A DNA stretch of 64,000 nt, taken from positions 1,302,001 through 1,366,000 of the forward strand of contig NZ_CP046956.1 in NCBI RefSeq assembly GCF_017792025.1, read 5' to 3'. A program made the translations under genes and the position numbers. Each line of letters starts with the position of its first letter. The first letter of the stretch is position 1. The notes below the pieces were generated by a model. That model did not search any database, was not told where the DNA came from, and saw nothing but the letters and a program-made list of their open reading frames with translations. This document shows positions 8,647 through 17,816 of this stretch, piece after piece. This stretch comes from Sediminibacillus dalangtanensis (lineage in GTDB: Bacteria > Bacillota > Bacilli > Bacillales > Amphibacillaceae).

Positions 8647-9294
8647 CTATTCATTATTGTTCTTTTCCAGGAAATCAATCAAATCAGAAATTTCCCGGAA
8701 TACTGCTTCAGGCTCTACTGAATATTCCGAGGACTGGTATTCGGGCAGCCATTTCGCCGCCCCGATGTGAACGCCCGCTTCTTTACCAGCATTCATATCA
8801 TCATCACTGTCCCCGATATACATCGCATCGTCGGGAGCAACATGTACGTTTTTCAAAGCTTGCTGTATTCCTTCTGGCGCGGGTTTGGCTTCCTTGACGT
8901 CATCTCCTGTGATCAATACATCGAAATATTTCTTCATATCCAATTCTGCTAGAGAATATTCAAAGCTTTTTCGGGATTTACCAGTAACGACTCCCAGTTT
9001 CAATCCTCGCTCTTTTAATCTGGAAAGCAGCTGGTCAATCTCCTGATTCTTATCGACCAACCGGTTGTGATTTTCTTCATACTGTTGGTAATAATAAGAG
9101 ACAGCTTCTTTAACATCATTGCTCTGCAGATTTTGTTCGATTAATTCCGGCTCGGGCGGCCCGAACATTTCTTTGATTTCCTCTTTCGAATAGTCTTTTT
9201 GATCAAATTTTTTAAAAACCTCTTGAAATCCGAAAATGTTGACGGGGAGTGTGTTAGCGAGTGTGCCGTCAAAATCGAAGATGATTGCTTTCAT
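8647..9294 (-). CDS. HAD family hydrolase, phosphoglycolate phosphatase-like
   Basis: About 215 residues. The start at 9294 (MKAIIFDFDGTL) is preferred because aaggatgg has proper spacing; the ATG at 9303 overlaps that site. Motif I is DFDGTLANT with the nucleophile Asp, motif II is GVVTGKSR, motif III is the Lys of DDVKEAKPAPEG, and motif IV is MYIGDSDDDMNAG. A helical cap lies between motifs I and II (about 15-85). Acts on a small phosphorylated metabolite; the substrate cannot be told. Stands alone between terminators. Confidence 0.85.
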   Translation of the reverse strand: MKAIIFDFDGTLANTLPVNIFGFQEVFKKFDQKDYSKEEIKEMFGPPEPELIEQNLQSNDVKEAVSYYYQQYEENHNRLVDKNQEIDQLLSRLKERGLKLGVVTGKSRKSFEYSLAELDMKKYFDVLITGDDVKEAKPAPEGIQQALKNVHVAPDDAMYIGDSDDDMNAGKEAGVHIGAAKWLPEYQSSEYSVEPEAVFREISDLIDFLEKNNNE

Positions 9295-9487
9295 TGTTTC
9301 CATCCTTTCTTCTATTTTCTTTCTGCTATCGTCTGTTCCGGTCTTTGATGTTATACCCGAAAAATGGTATAGAAAAAAGTGACATAGGAATGAAATTGGC
9401 TACCACTGCTATGCTAACCTAACAATCAATAGTCGCCAAGCCGAAGTTATCCTCTATCTTCCCTTCGGACGTTTGAGCCATAAAAGG

Positions 9488-9790
9488 ACAGAGAAAAGCG
9501 CTTCATCCGGTTGATGAAGTTCAAAGTAAGCGGAAGAAACGAGCAAAGTGCACTTCATCCGGTTGATGAAGTTCAAAGTAAGCGAAAGAAACAAGCAAAG
9601 TGCACTTCATAAGGTTGATGAAGTTCAAAGTAAGCGAAAGAAACAAGCAAAGTGCACTTCACAAGGTTGATGAAGTTCAAAGTAAGCGGAAGAAACGAGC
9701 AAAGTGCACTTCATCCGGTTGATGAAGTTCAAAGTAAGCGGAAGAAACGAGCAAAGTGCACTTCATCCGGTTGATGAAGTTCAAAATGAA
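9488..9790. repeat. 52-bp tandem repeat, six copies, each with a hairpin
   Basis: The landmark ttgatgaag recurs at 9511, 9563, 9615, 9667, 9719 and 9771, exactly 52 bases apart. Each unit contains a short dyad: cttcatc / gatgaag around a cggtt loop (copies 1, 2, 5, 6); copies 3 and 4 carry aagg variants that shorten the stem. Copies 1, 5 and 6 share cggaagaaacgag while 2 and 3 share cgaaagaaacaag. 52 is not a multiple of 3, so it cannot be a coding repeat. It lies in a 780-base gap upstream of the D-serine ammonia-lyase gene. No spacer diversity, so not CRISPR. Confidence 0.95.
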
Positions 9791-10081
9791 CGAGGGAACG
9801 AAGAAAAGCATTTCCTATAGGCATTGAAAATGCAATTGGAGGAAGGCAAGCATATGCTTACAATCTATAAAAAACTCCTGCTAGACTTGTTAAAATTTCT
9901 TGCAAACTAGATAACTGGCGTAGAAAAAATAGAAGTATAAGACCAGCCATTCTTTGGAATCGTCTAAAGGTTCGATGTTCGGATTTTTTCTCTAACGATG
10001 AAATTGCCCCTACATACGTTATACGTTTGAAATGAAACCTGGAAAGGCATTAGATTAGTATAGAGAATAGGAGGGTGGCAA

Positions 10082-11407
10082 ATGAATAGACAGATTGCTG
10101 GAAAGACGATTAATGACTGGATTCAACAGTTTCCTTTACTAGAACAAATCAAACAATATCAGCCGGTATACTGGGAGAACCCAGGGGTCCGGGAAGACCT
10201 TCTGGGTATGGAGAAGTTAAAAGCAGATGATATTACCGATGCAGCGGAAAGATGGAAGCGTTTTGCTTCCTTATTAAAAGAACTTTTCCCTACCTTGCAG
10301 GATACGGAAGGGAAGGTTGTCTCCCCGCTTCGCAGGCTTGACAGGTACAAGGAAGCCTGTTCGAATGTGCTTAAAGAAGACAGTCCCTTTTATCTGAAGT
10401 GTGACAACCAGCTGCCGGTGGCAGGATCGATCAAAGCCAGAGGCGGTATGTATGAGGTGCTTAAACATGCGGAATCTCTGGCGCTTAAAGAAGGATTGCT
10501 TAAGCAGTCAGATGATTATCGTGCGCTTACTTCCCCGGCCTGCAGACAGTTTTTTAGCAGACATTCTATTGGAGTTGGCTCGACCGGCAACTTAGCTCTC
10601 AGTATAGGTATTGTCGGAACGGCGCTTGGATTTGAGGTGCATGTTCATATGTCGAGCGATGCCAAACAGTGGAAAAAGGATTTGCTGCGAAAACATGGTG
10701 CTCAAGTTCATGAATATAAAGGCGATTTTAGTGAGGCAATCACTAAAGGCAGACAGCAGACAGAAGCAGATCCAGCTGCTTATTTTATCGATGATGAAGA
10801 TTCCAAAGATTTGTTTCTGGGCTATAGCGTAGCAGCAGCTGAACTAAAACAACAGCTGGATGCAGAGAATGTTTTCATCAGTGAACAAAACCCACTTTTC
10901 GTTTATTTACCTTGCGGTGTCGGCGGAGCACCGGGTGGTATTGCTTATGGTTTAAAGCAGTTGTTCGGTGGGTTGGTTCACTGTGTTTTTGTCGAACCGA
11001 CTCATGCACCGGCAGTATTGCTTGGACTAATGACAGGTCTTCATGAAGGTATATCTGTTCAGGATTTTGATTTGGATAACCGTACTGCTGCGGACGGTCT
11101 TGCGGTGGGAAGGCCATCCAGGTTCGCCTCTTCTGTCAGTCAACATACGGTAAGTAGTATTTATACAGAAAACGACGACATTTTTTATCAGTTGACTTAT
11201 GAGCTTTGGAACCAGGAAGGCATTTTTTTGGAACCTTCGGCAGCGGCTGGATTATCAGGGCCAAATCGGATTCAGGAAGATTCCCGTTTATCACACAAAG
11301 CGCCGGATGGAGTCCACGTCGCTTGGGCGACAGGGGGAGCGTTAGTCCCTGATTCTGAACGGGAAATGATTTATCAGAAAGGTAAGCAGCTTGCTGAAAG
11401 CAAATAA
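10082..11407 (+). CDS. dsdA: D-serine ammonia-lyase
   Basis: A 441-residue PLP enzyme matching DsdA over its length. The Schiff-base lysine is Lys118 in GSIKARGG, at the same residue number as I recall for the E. coli enzyme. A glycine-rich phosphate loop is at GVGSTGNLALS (about 163-173) and another at PCGVGGAPGG (about 278-287). It deaminates D-serine to pyruvate and ammonia in the cytoplasm. A ggagggtgg site precedes the ATG. It appears monocistronic: the tandem repeat array lies upstream and a terminator follows. No DsdC-type regulator or DsdX transporter is near. Confidence 0.95.
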   Translation: MNRQIAGKTINDWIQQFPLLEQIKQYQPVYWENPGVREDLLGMEKLKADDITDAAERWKRFASLLKELFPTLQDTEGKVVSPLRRLDRYKEACSNVLKEDSPFYLKCDNQLPVAGSIKARGGMYEVLKHAESLALKEGLLKQSDDYRALTSPACRQFFSRHSIGVGSTGNLALSIGIVGTALGFEVHVHMSSDAKQWKKDLLRKHGAQVHEYKGDFSEAITKGRQQTEADPAAYFIDDEDSKDLFLGYSVAAAELKQQLDAENVFISEQNPLFVYLPCGVGGAPGGIAYGLKQLFGGLVHCVFVEPTHAPAVLLGLMTGLHEGISVQDFDLDNRTAADGLAVGRPSRFASSVSQHTVSSIYTENDDIFYQLTYELWNQEGIFLEPSAAAGLSGPNRIQEDSRLSHKAPDGVHVAWATGGALVPDSEREMIYQKGKQLAESK

Positions 11408-11433
11408 CCCTCGTATAACAAGCGTTTTGAAAA

Positions 11434-11471
11434 GGGCTCCTGTGGACACATATCTGCAGGAGCTTGTTTTA
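11434..11471 (+). terminator. Terminator after dsdA
   Basis: Stem gctcctg / caggagc with a loop of about 15 bases, followed by ttgtttt. Confidence 0.75.
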
Positions 11472-11580
11472 CGGAGGAATGGCTACTTAATAACAAACAT
11501 ATTATGGAATAAACTACGAGATGAAGGTAAGATGAAAACATAGACAAAGAGCAGAAGTCGAAAAAATCAGGGGGTTTAGG

Positions 11581-13056
11581 ATGAAAAGATGGAAAATGTT
11601 TTTGCTTGGACTAACAGCATTTTTTGTTTTGTTCTTCATTGTAACCGGTTTCAAAACTATCACCTTGACCAGCAAACAACCTGAACCACATCCGATAAAG
11701 ATCGACCTGGCTGAAGAGGATGCGGTTGCCAGGTTTTCGAAGGCGATTACCTATCCTACCATTTCTCACCAAGATTACAGCCAATTCAGTTATTCCGAAT
11801 TTGATGGTTTTCTCGGTTTCCTGGAGGAAAGCTACCCGCTCGTCCATGAGCAACTGCATCTTGATAAGGTCAACGAATATGGACTTATTTATAGGTGGCA
11901 AGGCAGTGAAGAAACAAAAGAACCAATCGGCCTCACAGCACATTATGACGTAGTCCCTGTATTAGAAGGGACAGAAACAGCTTGGGGTCAGTCCCCGTTT
12001 AGTGGGGAAGTGGTGGATGGAAAGATTTGGGGGAGGGGGACGCTTGATGACAAGATCGGAGTAATAGGTATCCTTGAAGCTGTCGAAAACCTACTGTCCG
12101 AAGACTTTCAACCAGAACGGGATGTTTATCTTTTGTTTGGTTTTGATGAAGAAGTCGGCGGTGAGAAGGGGGCGCAGGCTATTGCGGAAGAATTGAAGCA
12201 GAGGAACATCAAGTTTGAATTTATTCTCGATGAAGGAGGAGCCATCATCGATGGAATGGTCCCGGGCTTAGATAATCCGGTTGGCGTGGTTGGCTTGTCT
12301 GAAAAAGGGATGGCGACAGCCGAACTTTCTACCGAAGGAAGCGGAGGGCATTCCTCACAGCCAGAAAATCGAACCAATATCGGCAGGATTGCACGGGCAA
12401 TCACCAAACTGGAAAGAGCACAATTCCCGGCTGATCTGCAAGGCCCCGCTGAGGAGCTATTAGCCTATACTGCTCCTGAGATGAAAGGAGCAATGAAATA
12501 TATTTTTGCCAATCAGGCCATATTTGAACCAGTAATCGAATCGATTCTGTTGGAAAAACCGGCTACCGCCGCCCTGCTTCGCACGACAATCGCCCCGACC
12601 ATTTTCCAGGCAGGCGAGCAATACAATGCCCTACCAGAAAAAGCATCGGCGGTAGTCAATCTGCGTGTCATGCCGGGTGATTCTTTAGCAGATGTACAGT
12701 CTTTTATTGAGGAAACCATTGACGATGACCTCGTCCATGTGAGTGTAACCGGAAATGAAGCATCTTCCGTCTCTTCCGTTGACAACTGGCACTTTAAGAC
12801 CATCCAGCAGGCTGCACGGAATGCGTATCCGGATGCGGTTATCGCTCCCTATTTAATGTTTGCGGGTTCAGACGCCAGGCATTACGATGGAATCGCCGAC
12901 AATACGTATCGCTTTTTGCCGGTTTTGATTACTGCGGAAGATTTGAACCGTATGCACGGAAGCAATGAACATATCAGTATCGATAATTATTTTCATGCCA
13001 TTTCTTTTTACCGGGAAATCATAAAAACCGCCGATAAACAGGCAGGGGATCAATAG
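11581..13056 (+). CDS. Membrane-anchored M20 family metallopeptidase
   Basis: A 491-residue protein with an N-terminal hydrophobic anchor (about 7-25) and an M20 dizinc peptidase fold, resembling PM20D1/carboxypeptidase S type enzymes. Visible metal-site motifs: HYDVVPV (about 121), the bridging Asp in GRGTLDDK (about 153-160), the catalytic Glu pair in FGFDEEVGGEKG (about 188), and the final His in RMHGSNEHI (about 460). The dimerisation lid lies about 230-390 (GGHSSQPENRTNIG). Probably hydrolyses N-acyl or dipeptide bonds at the outer membrane face; substrate unknown. Confidence 0.88.
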   Translation: MKRWKMFLLGLTAFFVLFFIVTGFKTITLTSKQPEPHPIKIDLAEEDAVARFSKAITYPTISHQDYSQFSYSEFDGFLGFLEESYPLVHEQLHLDKVNEYGLIYRWQGSEETKEPIGLTAHYDVVPVLEGTETAWGQSPFSGEVVDGKIWGRGTLDDKIGVIGILEAVENLLSEDFQPERDVYLLFGFDEEVGGEKGAQAIAEELKQRNIKFEFILDEGGAIIDGMVPGLDNPVGVVGLSEKGMATAELSTEGSGGHSSQPENRTNIGRIARAITKLERAQFPADLQGPAEELLAYTAPEMKGAMKYIFANQAIFEPVIESILLEKPATAALLRTTIAPTIFQAGEQYNALPEKASAVVNLRVMPGDSLADVQSFIEETIDDDLVHVSVTGNEASSVSSVDNWHFKTIQQAARNAYPDAVIAPYLMFAGSDARHYDGIADNTYRFLPVLITAEDLNRMHGSNEHISIDNYFHAISFYREIIKTADKQAGDQ

Positions 13057-13108
13057 GATATTATAGAAGTGTTCAGTAAATAATCAGGAAAAAGGGTGTG
13101 AACCAGTC

Positions 13109-13291
13109 ATGAAAAGAGGTCTTTGGAGGGTACCGATTCTGGTCGGTGTGATTGCTAGTTTGGCAGCTTCGCTAGTATTTCTTTGGATAGATTCACCTTC
13201 ACCGTACCTTGGTGCTTTGGTAATAGGTTTCTTGATTTTTGAGATTAGTTTTTATCACCGTTTTCATCAAAGAAAAGAAAAAAATAGATAG
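13109..13291 (+). CDS. Small two-segment membrane protein
   Basis: A 60-residue protein with hydrophobic segments near 8-25 and 32-49, a short PSPYLGA turn and a basic tail (FHQRKEKNR). A weak site (aaagggtg) precedes the ATG. It follows the M20 peptidase by 53 bases and may be cotranscribed. Function unknown. Confidence 0.5.
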   Translation: MKRGLWRVPILVGVIASLAASLVFLWIDSPSPYLGALVIGFLIFEISFYHRFHQRKEKNR

Positions 13292-13349
13292 AAATGATAA
13301 AATTTTTTGCTGTATGTCAGACTCTAATCGAGAGGAGTGTGCCCATTCG

Positions 13350-14165
13350 ATGAAGCTTGCCTTTACCACACTAGGCTGCCCGCAATGGGATTTAGATACC
13401 ATGATCAATTACGCAGTTGAAAATGGATTTCAAGGCATAGATTTTCGGGGGTTCCAAGGAGAAATGGACATCTTTCGCACGCCTGCGTTTTCCAGCCAGC
13501 GGGAGGAAACCAAACAAAAATTTAATCATGCAGGTCTCGAAATCCCCTGTTTCTCCAGTTCTGTCAGGTTATATACTAAATCAGCAGAGCAATTTCAGAC
13601 TTACCTGAATGAGTTGAAGGAGTATGCAAAACTATGCCACTTTTTCCAGACTCCTTACATTCGTGTGTTTGGAGGAATCATCGGTGACATTGCAAGGGAA
13701 CAGGCACTGGATAGACTCGAACGAAATCTTAAGGAAATGCTGGCGATTGCAGAGGAGTATCAAGTAACGTTGCTGCTGGAAACGCATGATGATTGGACGG
13801 CGTGCGGCTATGTAGAAGAAGTTCTGCAGCGTGCCCGTTCCCCTTATTTGCAAGTTTTGTGGGATGTCCACCACCCATACCGGATAGCTGGCGAAACACC
13901 GGAACAGACATGGGAGACACTTGGCGGACATATTCGGTACACACATTGGAAGGATTCTTACAAAAGCAGTAATAATGAAAAGGGGTATCAGCTTTGTCTG
14001 ATGGGAGAAGGGGATGTGCCACTACAGCGGATTTTTCAGTTGCTCCAAACGAAAGGGTTCGATGGCTATTATACATTGGAATGGGAAAAAGTATGGTGGC
14101 CGGACATTGAAGAACCCGAAGTGGCCCTTCCCCAATACGCAGCGTTTATGAGAGAAATGGAATGA
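13350..14165 (+). CDS. Sugar phosphate isomerase/epimerase-like TIM barrel protein (1)
   Basis: A 271-residue member of the xylose isomerase-like TIM barrel (AP endonuclease family 2) superfamily. The start at 13350 follows agaggag; the longer frame from 13239 overlaps the preceding gene. Metal-binding positions are suggested by LLLETHDDW (Glu and His), LWDVHHPY (Asp, His), RYTHWKDS (His) and the terminal YTLEWEK (Glu). Members isomerise or epimerise sugars, or cleave 3-keto-glycosides. It is the first gene of the sugar region that continues to about 25 kb. Confidence 0.82.
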   Translation: MKLAFTTLGCPQWDLDTMINYAVENGFQGIDFRGFQGEMDIFRTPAFSSQREETKQKFNHAGLEIPCFSSSVRLYTKSAEQFQTYLNELKEYAKLCHFFQTPYIRVFGGIIGDIAREQALDRLERNLKEMLAIAEEYQVTLLLETHDDWTACGYVEEVLQRARSPYLQVLWDVHHPYRIAGETPEQTWETLGGHIRYTHWKDSYKSSNNEKGYQLCLMGEGDVPLQRIFQLLQTKGFDGYYTLEWEKVWWPDIEEPEVALPQYAAFMREME

Positions 14166-14246
14166 AACAGGCTGGCCCTGGAAAAGGACCATACAAAAAG
14201 GAGAAAAGGCAATCGACAGGGTAATTAAATTACTTCCGAAATTAAG

Positions 14247-14290
14247 AAATCCGTTCTTAGATTAATAAGACGGATTTATTTGTTTTTTAT
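14247..14290 (+). terminator. Terminator after TIM barrel gene 1
   Basis: Stem aaatccgt / acggattt, extended by four pairs across a one-base bulge, followed by atttgtttttta. Confidence 0.7.
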
Positions 14291-14309
14291 ATGATAGGGA
14301 TAATCTATT

Positions 14310-14580
14310 GAGGGAAAGTTTTGTAAAACACGCTTCCCGCAAAGCAGGGAAGTAGGAGTTCTCGTGTAACAAAATTTATCAGAATAAGGGACTGTCAGCG
14401 CAGGCAGAATTGTGCAACAGCAGGAGTCGTAGCCCGGTAGGAGCTTGTCTGCCTCTGAATAGACTGAAGCCGAGAAAGCAAGGTTTTCTGCCGTAGCGAT
14501 GCCAAGCCCTCATGGTTTTTAGAAGACGAAGTAGGTTGCAGTAATTTACTTATAGAATAAACGTCTTTTCGAGAATAGGA
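14310..14580 (+). ncRNA. Structured intergenic region, identity unresolved
   Basis: About 270 bases rich in possible base pairing. A first domain has acacg / cgtgt closing around the hairpin cttccc gcaaagca gggaag (about 14327-14369). A second has aggcag (14401-) pairing with ctgcct (about 14448), and ggcagaa can alternatively pair with ttctgcc near 14490. The wording of this stretch (gaagccgagaaagc, agccctcatggtttttag, gaagtaggttgc) reminds me of the 3-prime guide-RNA region of IS200/IS605 TnpB elements, but I cannot confirm this. No transposase gene is present. It may instead be a leader of the dehydrogenase gene that follows. Confidence 0.35.
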
Positions 14581-14640
14581 AAACTTTATGTGCAAGGAAG
14601 AACTAAAAAATGGAAGCGTTTTATAAAAGGGGCGATAACA

Positions 14641-15669
14641 GTGATCAATTTTGGAGTTGTGGGGTGCGGACGTGTAGCCGGAGTACATACAGAAGCTATT
14701 GCGGAAGCGGACCATGCGAATTTATACGCTTTATGTGATATCGACCATAACAGAATTCGGAAATATGCAGATCATTATCAGGTCGAAAACGTTTATACCG
14801 ATTTTGAAGCGATGCTCCGTAACCCGGCTGTAGATGTGGTGAATATTTGCACCCCACATGGTTTGCATGCAGAAATGGCTGTAAGAGCAATGGAAGCGGG
14901 AAAGCATGTCATGATCGAAAAACCGCTTGCCCCTACCTTGGAGGAAGCCGATCGCATCATCAAGACGGCCAAGCGGCACCGTGTGAAAGCGACAGTGGTT
15001 CAACAAAATCGATTTAACGAAGCGATACTGACCACCCGACGTGCTTTGCAGGAAGAGCGCTTCGGCAAGTTGACCTATGGAACCGCCTATATCCGTTGGC
15101 GGCGGGAACAGGATTACTATGATCAGGACGCTTGGCGTGGAACAAAGGCTATGGCTGATGGCGTTCTGATGAATCAGGCAATTCATACCATAGACTTACT
15201 CGTCTGGCTCATGGGACCAGTTAAACGGGTAACTGGCAGGACTGCAACCAGTCAGCATAGACTCGAAATGGAAGACTTGGGGATAGCCATGCTGGAATTT
15301 GAAAGTGGAACGTTAGGAATCGTCGATGGAACTACTACCGTTTTTCCTTCTGATTTAGGTGCAGGTCTCAATTTGTTTGGTCAGAATGGAATGGTTTGTA
15401 TTGGAGGGAATGCTGCAAATCGTATAGAAAAATGGCGGTTTGGCCGGGATTTTCAGCAGGAAGAAAACCAAGTGCTCGCTTTGCAAAAGGAGAATCCTGC
15501 CAGTGTTTACGGTATCGGGCACAAGCATTGCGTGAAGGACTTTGTACAAGCTATCCGGGAGGACCACAATCCATTCATATCATTAGAGGATGGCCGTTAT
15601 GCACTGAAGTTGATATTGGCAATCTATCAATCGAATACGACGGGTCTTCCGGTCGATTTAACAAAATAA
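14641..15669 (+). CDS. Gfo/Idh/MocA family oxidoreductase (1)
   Basis: A 342-residue NAD(P)-dependent sugar or inositol dehydrogenase. The GTG at 14641 (MINFGVVGCGRVAG) after aaagggg is preferred over the longer frame from 14590, because the family begins at this beta strand. Rossmann fold: GVVGCGRVAGVH; substrate-side motif HVMIEKPLAPT with the family EKP lysine (about residue 94); later QNRFNEAI, and DGVLMNQAIHTIDLLVW with the usual His. First of a four-gene set (two dehydrogenases and two TIM barrels) with short spacers. Confidence 0.88.
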   Translation: MINFGVVGCGRVAGVHTEAIAEADHANLYALCDIDHNRIRKYADHYQVENVYTDFEAMLRNPAVDVVNICTPHGLHAEMAVRAMEAGKHVMIEKPLAPTLEEADRIIKTAKRHRVKATVVQQNRFNEAILTTRRALQEERFGKLTYGTAYIRWRREQDYYDQDAWRGTKAMADGVLMNQAIHTIDLLVWLMGPVKRVTGRTATSQHRLEMEDLGIAMLEFESGTLGIVDGTTTVFPSDLGAGLNLFGQNGMVCIGGNAANRIEKWRFGRDFQQEENQVLALQKENPASVYGIGHKHCVKDFVQAIREDHNPFISLEDGRYALKLILAIYQSNTTGLPVDLTK

Positions 15670-15717
15670 TTTTCATTAAAACTGCGGCTGCTAGCAAACT
15701 GATCAAGGAAAGGATGA

Positions 15718-16884
15718 ATGAAGATGGAGCAAGTACGTATCGGAATCATCGGGGTTGGAAACATGGGAAGTGCCCATGCGAAATACCTGCAGGAAAATAC
15801 TGTTCAGGGGGCTAAATTAACCGCTGTTCTGGATACGAATGAGGAGCGTGCCAAATGGCTGGAAAGTCAACTAGAGGAAGAGATTTCTGTATATTCGGAA
15901 GAAGACGCCTTTTTTGATTCTGGTTTGGTTGATGCCGTTCTAATCGCCACGCCACATTATCAGCATTCCAGGTTGGCGATAACAGCCTTTCGTCGAGGGC
16001 TTCACGTACTGTGTGAAAAACCGGCAGGTGTTTATACGAGCCAAGTACGGGAGATGAATCGGGCATCTGAAGAAAGTGGAAAGGTATTCTCCATGATGTT
16101 TAATCAGCGGACCAATCCGCTTTATCAAAAGCTGCGTGATGTCATTCAAGCAGGAGAACTTGGGGAAATTCGCCGGATCAATTGGATTATTACCAACTGG
16201 TATCGTTCACAGAGCTACTATGATTCCGGCGGCTGGCGGGCAACCTGGGCGGGGGAAGGAGGAGGAGTGCTGATCAATCAGTGTCCTCACCAGCTCGATT
16301 TATGGCAATGGATGACCGGCATGATGCCAGAAAGAGTACGTGCTTTTTGTTATTTCGGTAAATACCGGGACATCGAAGTGGAAGATGAGGTCACCGCATT
16401 TGCCGAGTATGAAAATGGAGCGACCGGTGTTTTTATCACAACAACAGGAGAAGCGCCAGGAACAAACAGGCTTGAAATTGCTGGGGACAGAGGCAAACTG
16501 GTAGTGGAAGACGGCCGGCTCCGGTTTTGGCGGCTGCGGGTTCCCGAGCCTGAATTCAACCGGACTTATAAGGGTGGATTTGGGGCACCGGAATGCTGGG
16601 AAGTAGAGATCCCAATAGCGGGGGAAGAAACTGCACACCGAGGTATCACCCAAAATTTTATTAATGCCATATTAAAAGGAGAGCCCCTTTTGGCTCCCGG
16701 TACAGAAGGAATCAAAGGGCTTACGCTATCCAATGCCATGCACATGTCCGCGTGGCAAGATGACTGGGTGAATCTGCCTTTAGATGAAGAGGCTTATTAC
16801 AAGATATTGAAGGAAAAGGTTGCGACTTCTGAGAAGAAGCGTACAGATGGCGATGTCCGGCTTGATGTAGACGGAACATATTAA
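15718..16884 (+). CDS. Gfo/Idh/MocA family oxidoreductase (2)
   Basis: A 388-residue paralogue. Start 15718 or the in-frame ATG 15724; both follow aaggaaagg. Rossmann motif GIIGVGNMGSAHA, EKP motif HVLCEKPAGVYT, then GGGVLINQCPHQLDLWQWM with the family His. Forty-odd residues longer than the first copy, with a C-terminal extension (EKKRTDGDVRLDVDGTY). It starts 48 bases after the first copy's stop. Two such dehydrogenases with TIM barrel partners are typical of inositol, 3-keto-sugar or uronate-type pathways; the substrate is not visible. Confidence 0.88.
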   Translation: MKMEQVRIGIIGVGNMGSAHAKYLQENTVQGAKLTAVLDTNEERAKWLESQLEEEISVYSEEDAFFDSGLVDAVLIATPHYQHSRLAITAFRRGLHVLCEKPAGVYTSQVREMNRASEESGKVFSMMFNQRTNPLYQKLRDVIQAGELGEIRRINWIITNWYRSQSYYDSGGWRATWAGEGGGVLINQCPHQLDLWQWMTGMMPERVRAFCYFGKYRDIEVEDEVTAFAEYENGATGVFITTTGEAPGTNRLEIAGDRGKLVVEDGRLRFWRLRVPEPEFNRTYKGGFGAPECWEVEIPIAGEETAHRGITQNFINAILKGEPLLAPGTEGIKGLTLSNAMHMSAWQDDWVNLPLDEEAYYKILKEKVATSEKKRTDGDVRLDVDGTY

Positions 16885-16938
16885 TTAGGACACGAAGCAT
16901 GGGAAACAAAAAATGTGTCAAAAGGGGGAGAACAGGAA

Positions 16939-17796
16939 ATGCAATTTTCTGTATTTACAGTGATGACACCTGACCTTACGCCGAAACAATTAATAGAACG
17001 TCTGGCGGAGACAGGTTATGACGGAGTAGAGTGGCGGTATAAGGAAACCCCGGAAGCATTTAAACGGGAACAGCCGAGCTATTGGCGTTTTAACAAATGT
17101 ACTTTGCAGCCTGAAGTTACCGATGAAGAACTTGCGAGTTTGCGTAAGTCAACGGAAGAAAAAGGGATTGAAGTAGTCAGCGTCACCCCTTATCTTGATG
17201 TAGATGACATGCAAGCGACGGAGAAGGTTTTGCAGACAGCTCAAAAACTGGGAGCCACCACCATAAGGATTGGTGTTCCCCGGTATGACAGGACGGAAAC
17301 GTACCAGGACTTATATAAAAAGGCGGTACAGTACATGAAAGAAGTGGAAGAAATGTGCAAGCAGTACAAGGTGAAGGGATTGGTGGAAACGCATCATCAG
17401 ACAATCACGCCCAGTGCAAGCCTGGCTTATCGGTTGGTCCGTCATTTCGATCCCAGCCATATCGGCGTGTTATATGACCCTGGCAATATGGTGCATGAGG
17501 GCTTTGAAAATTATCGGATGGGATTGGAAGTCCTGGGAGATTATCTGGCACATGTTCAGGTCAAAAATGCAAGCTGGCAGATCAATCAGAAGTATCCGGA
17601 TGGAAGCATAGGGTGGGAAGTGAAATGGGCACAGCTGGAGCATGGCGTGGTCGACTGGAAGCAGGTATTAACTGATTTGAAAGCTGTGGGATATGACGGA
17701 TATGTCGGGTTTGAAGATTTTAGTGGCGTGTTTCCTACGAGGGAGGCACTTTCCCATAATATCAACCGAATCAAGCAGTTATTGACCGAAATATAA
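16939..17796 (+). CDS. Sugar phosphate isomerase/epimerase-like TIM barrel protein (2)
   Basis: A 285-residue xylose isomerase-like TIM barrel. The ATG at 16939 (MQFSVFTVM) follows aaagggggag (16921-16930); an upstream in-frame ATG at 16915 lacks a site. Metal positions: GLVETHHQ (Glu, His), VLYDPGNM (Asp), AHVQVKN (His) and the terminal GYVGFEDFS (Glu). Distinctive GVEWRYKETPE near the N-terminus follows strand 1. Sits 54 bases after dehydrogenase 2 and 20 bases before the third TIM barrel gene. Confidence 0.85.
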   Translation: MQFSVFTVMTPDLTPKQLIERLAETGYDGVEWRYKETPEAFKREQPSYWRFNKCTLQPEVTDEELASLRKSTEEKGIEVVSVTPYLDVDDMQATEKVLQTAQKLGATTIRIGVPRYDRTETYQDLYKKAVQYMKEVEEMCKQYKVKGLVETHHQTITPSASLAYRLVRHFDPSHIGVLYDPGNMVHEGFENYRMGLEVLGDYLAHVQVKNASWQINQKYPDGSIGWEVKWAQLEHGVVDWKQVLTDLKAVGYDGYVGFEDFSGVFPTREALSHNINRIKQLLTEI

Positions 17797-17816
17797 GGAA
17801 AGGGGGACGGTGAGTC

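Noticed and set aside
9488..9790. Possible CRISPR array
   Set aside because: The units are nearly identical over their whole 52 bases with no variable spacers, and no cas genes are present.
14310..14580. T-box, SAM, lysine, FMN or c-di-AMP riboswitch
   Set aside because: None of their conserved cores, such as the T-box antiterminator sequence, could be found in the stretch.
14395..14715. 106-codon minus-strand frame upstream of the first dehydrogenase
   Set aside because: It overlaps a structured region and the start of the dehydrogenase gene and has no protein-like motif or start signal.
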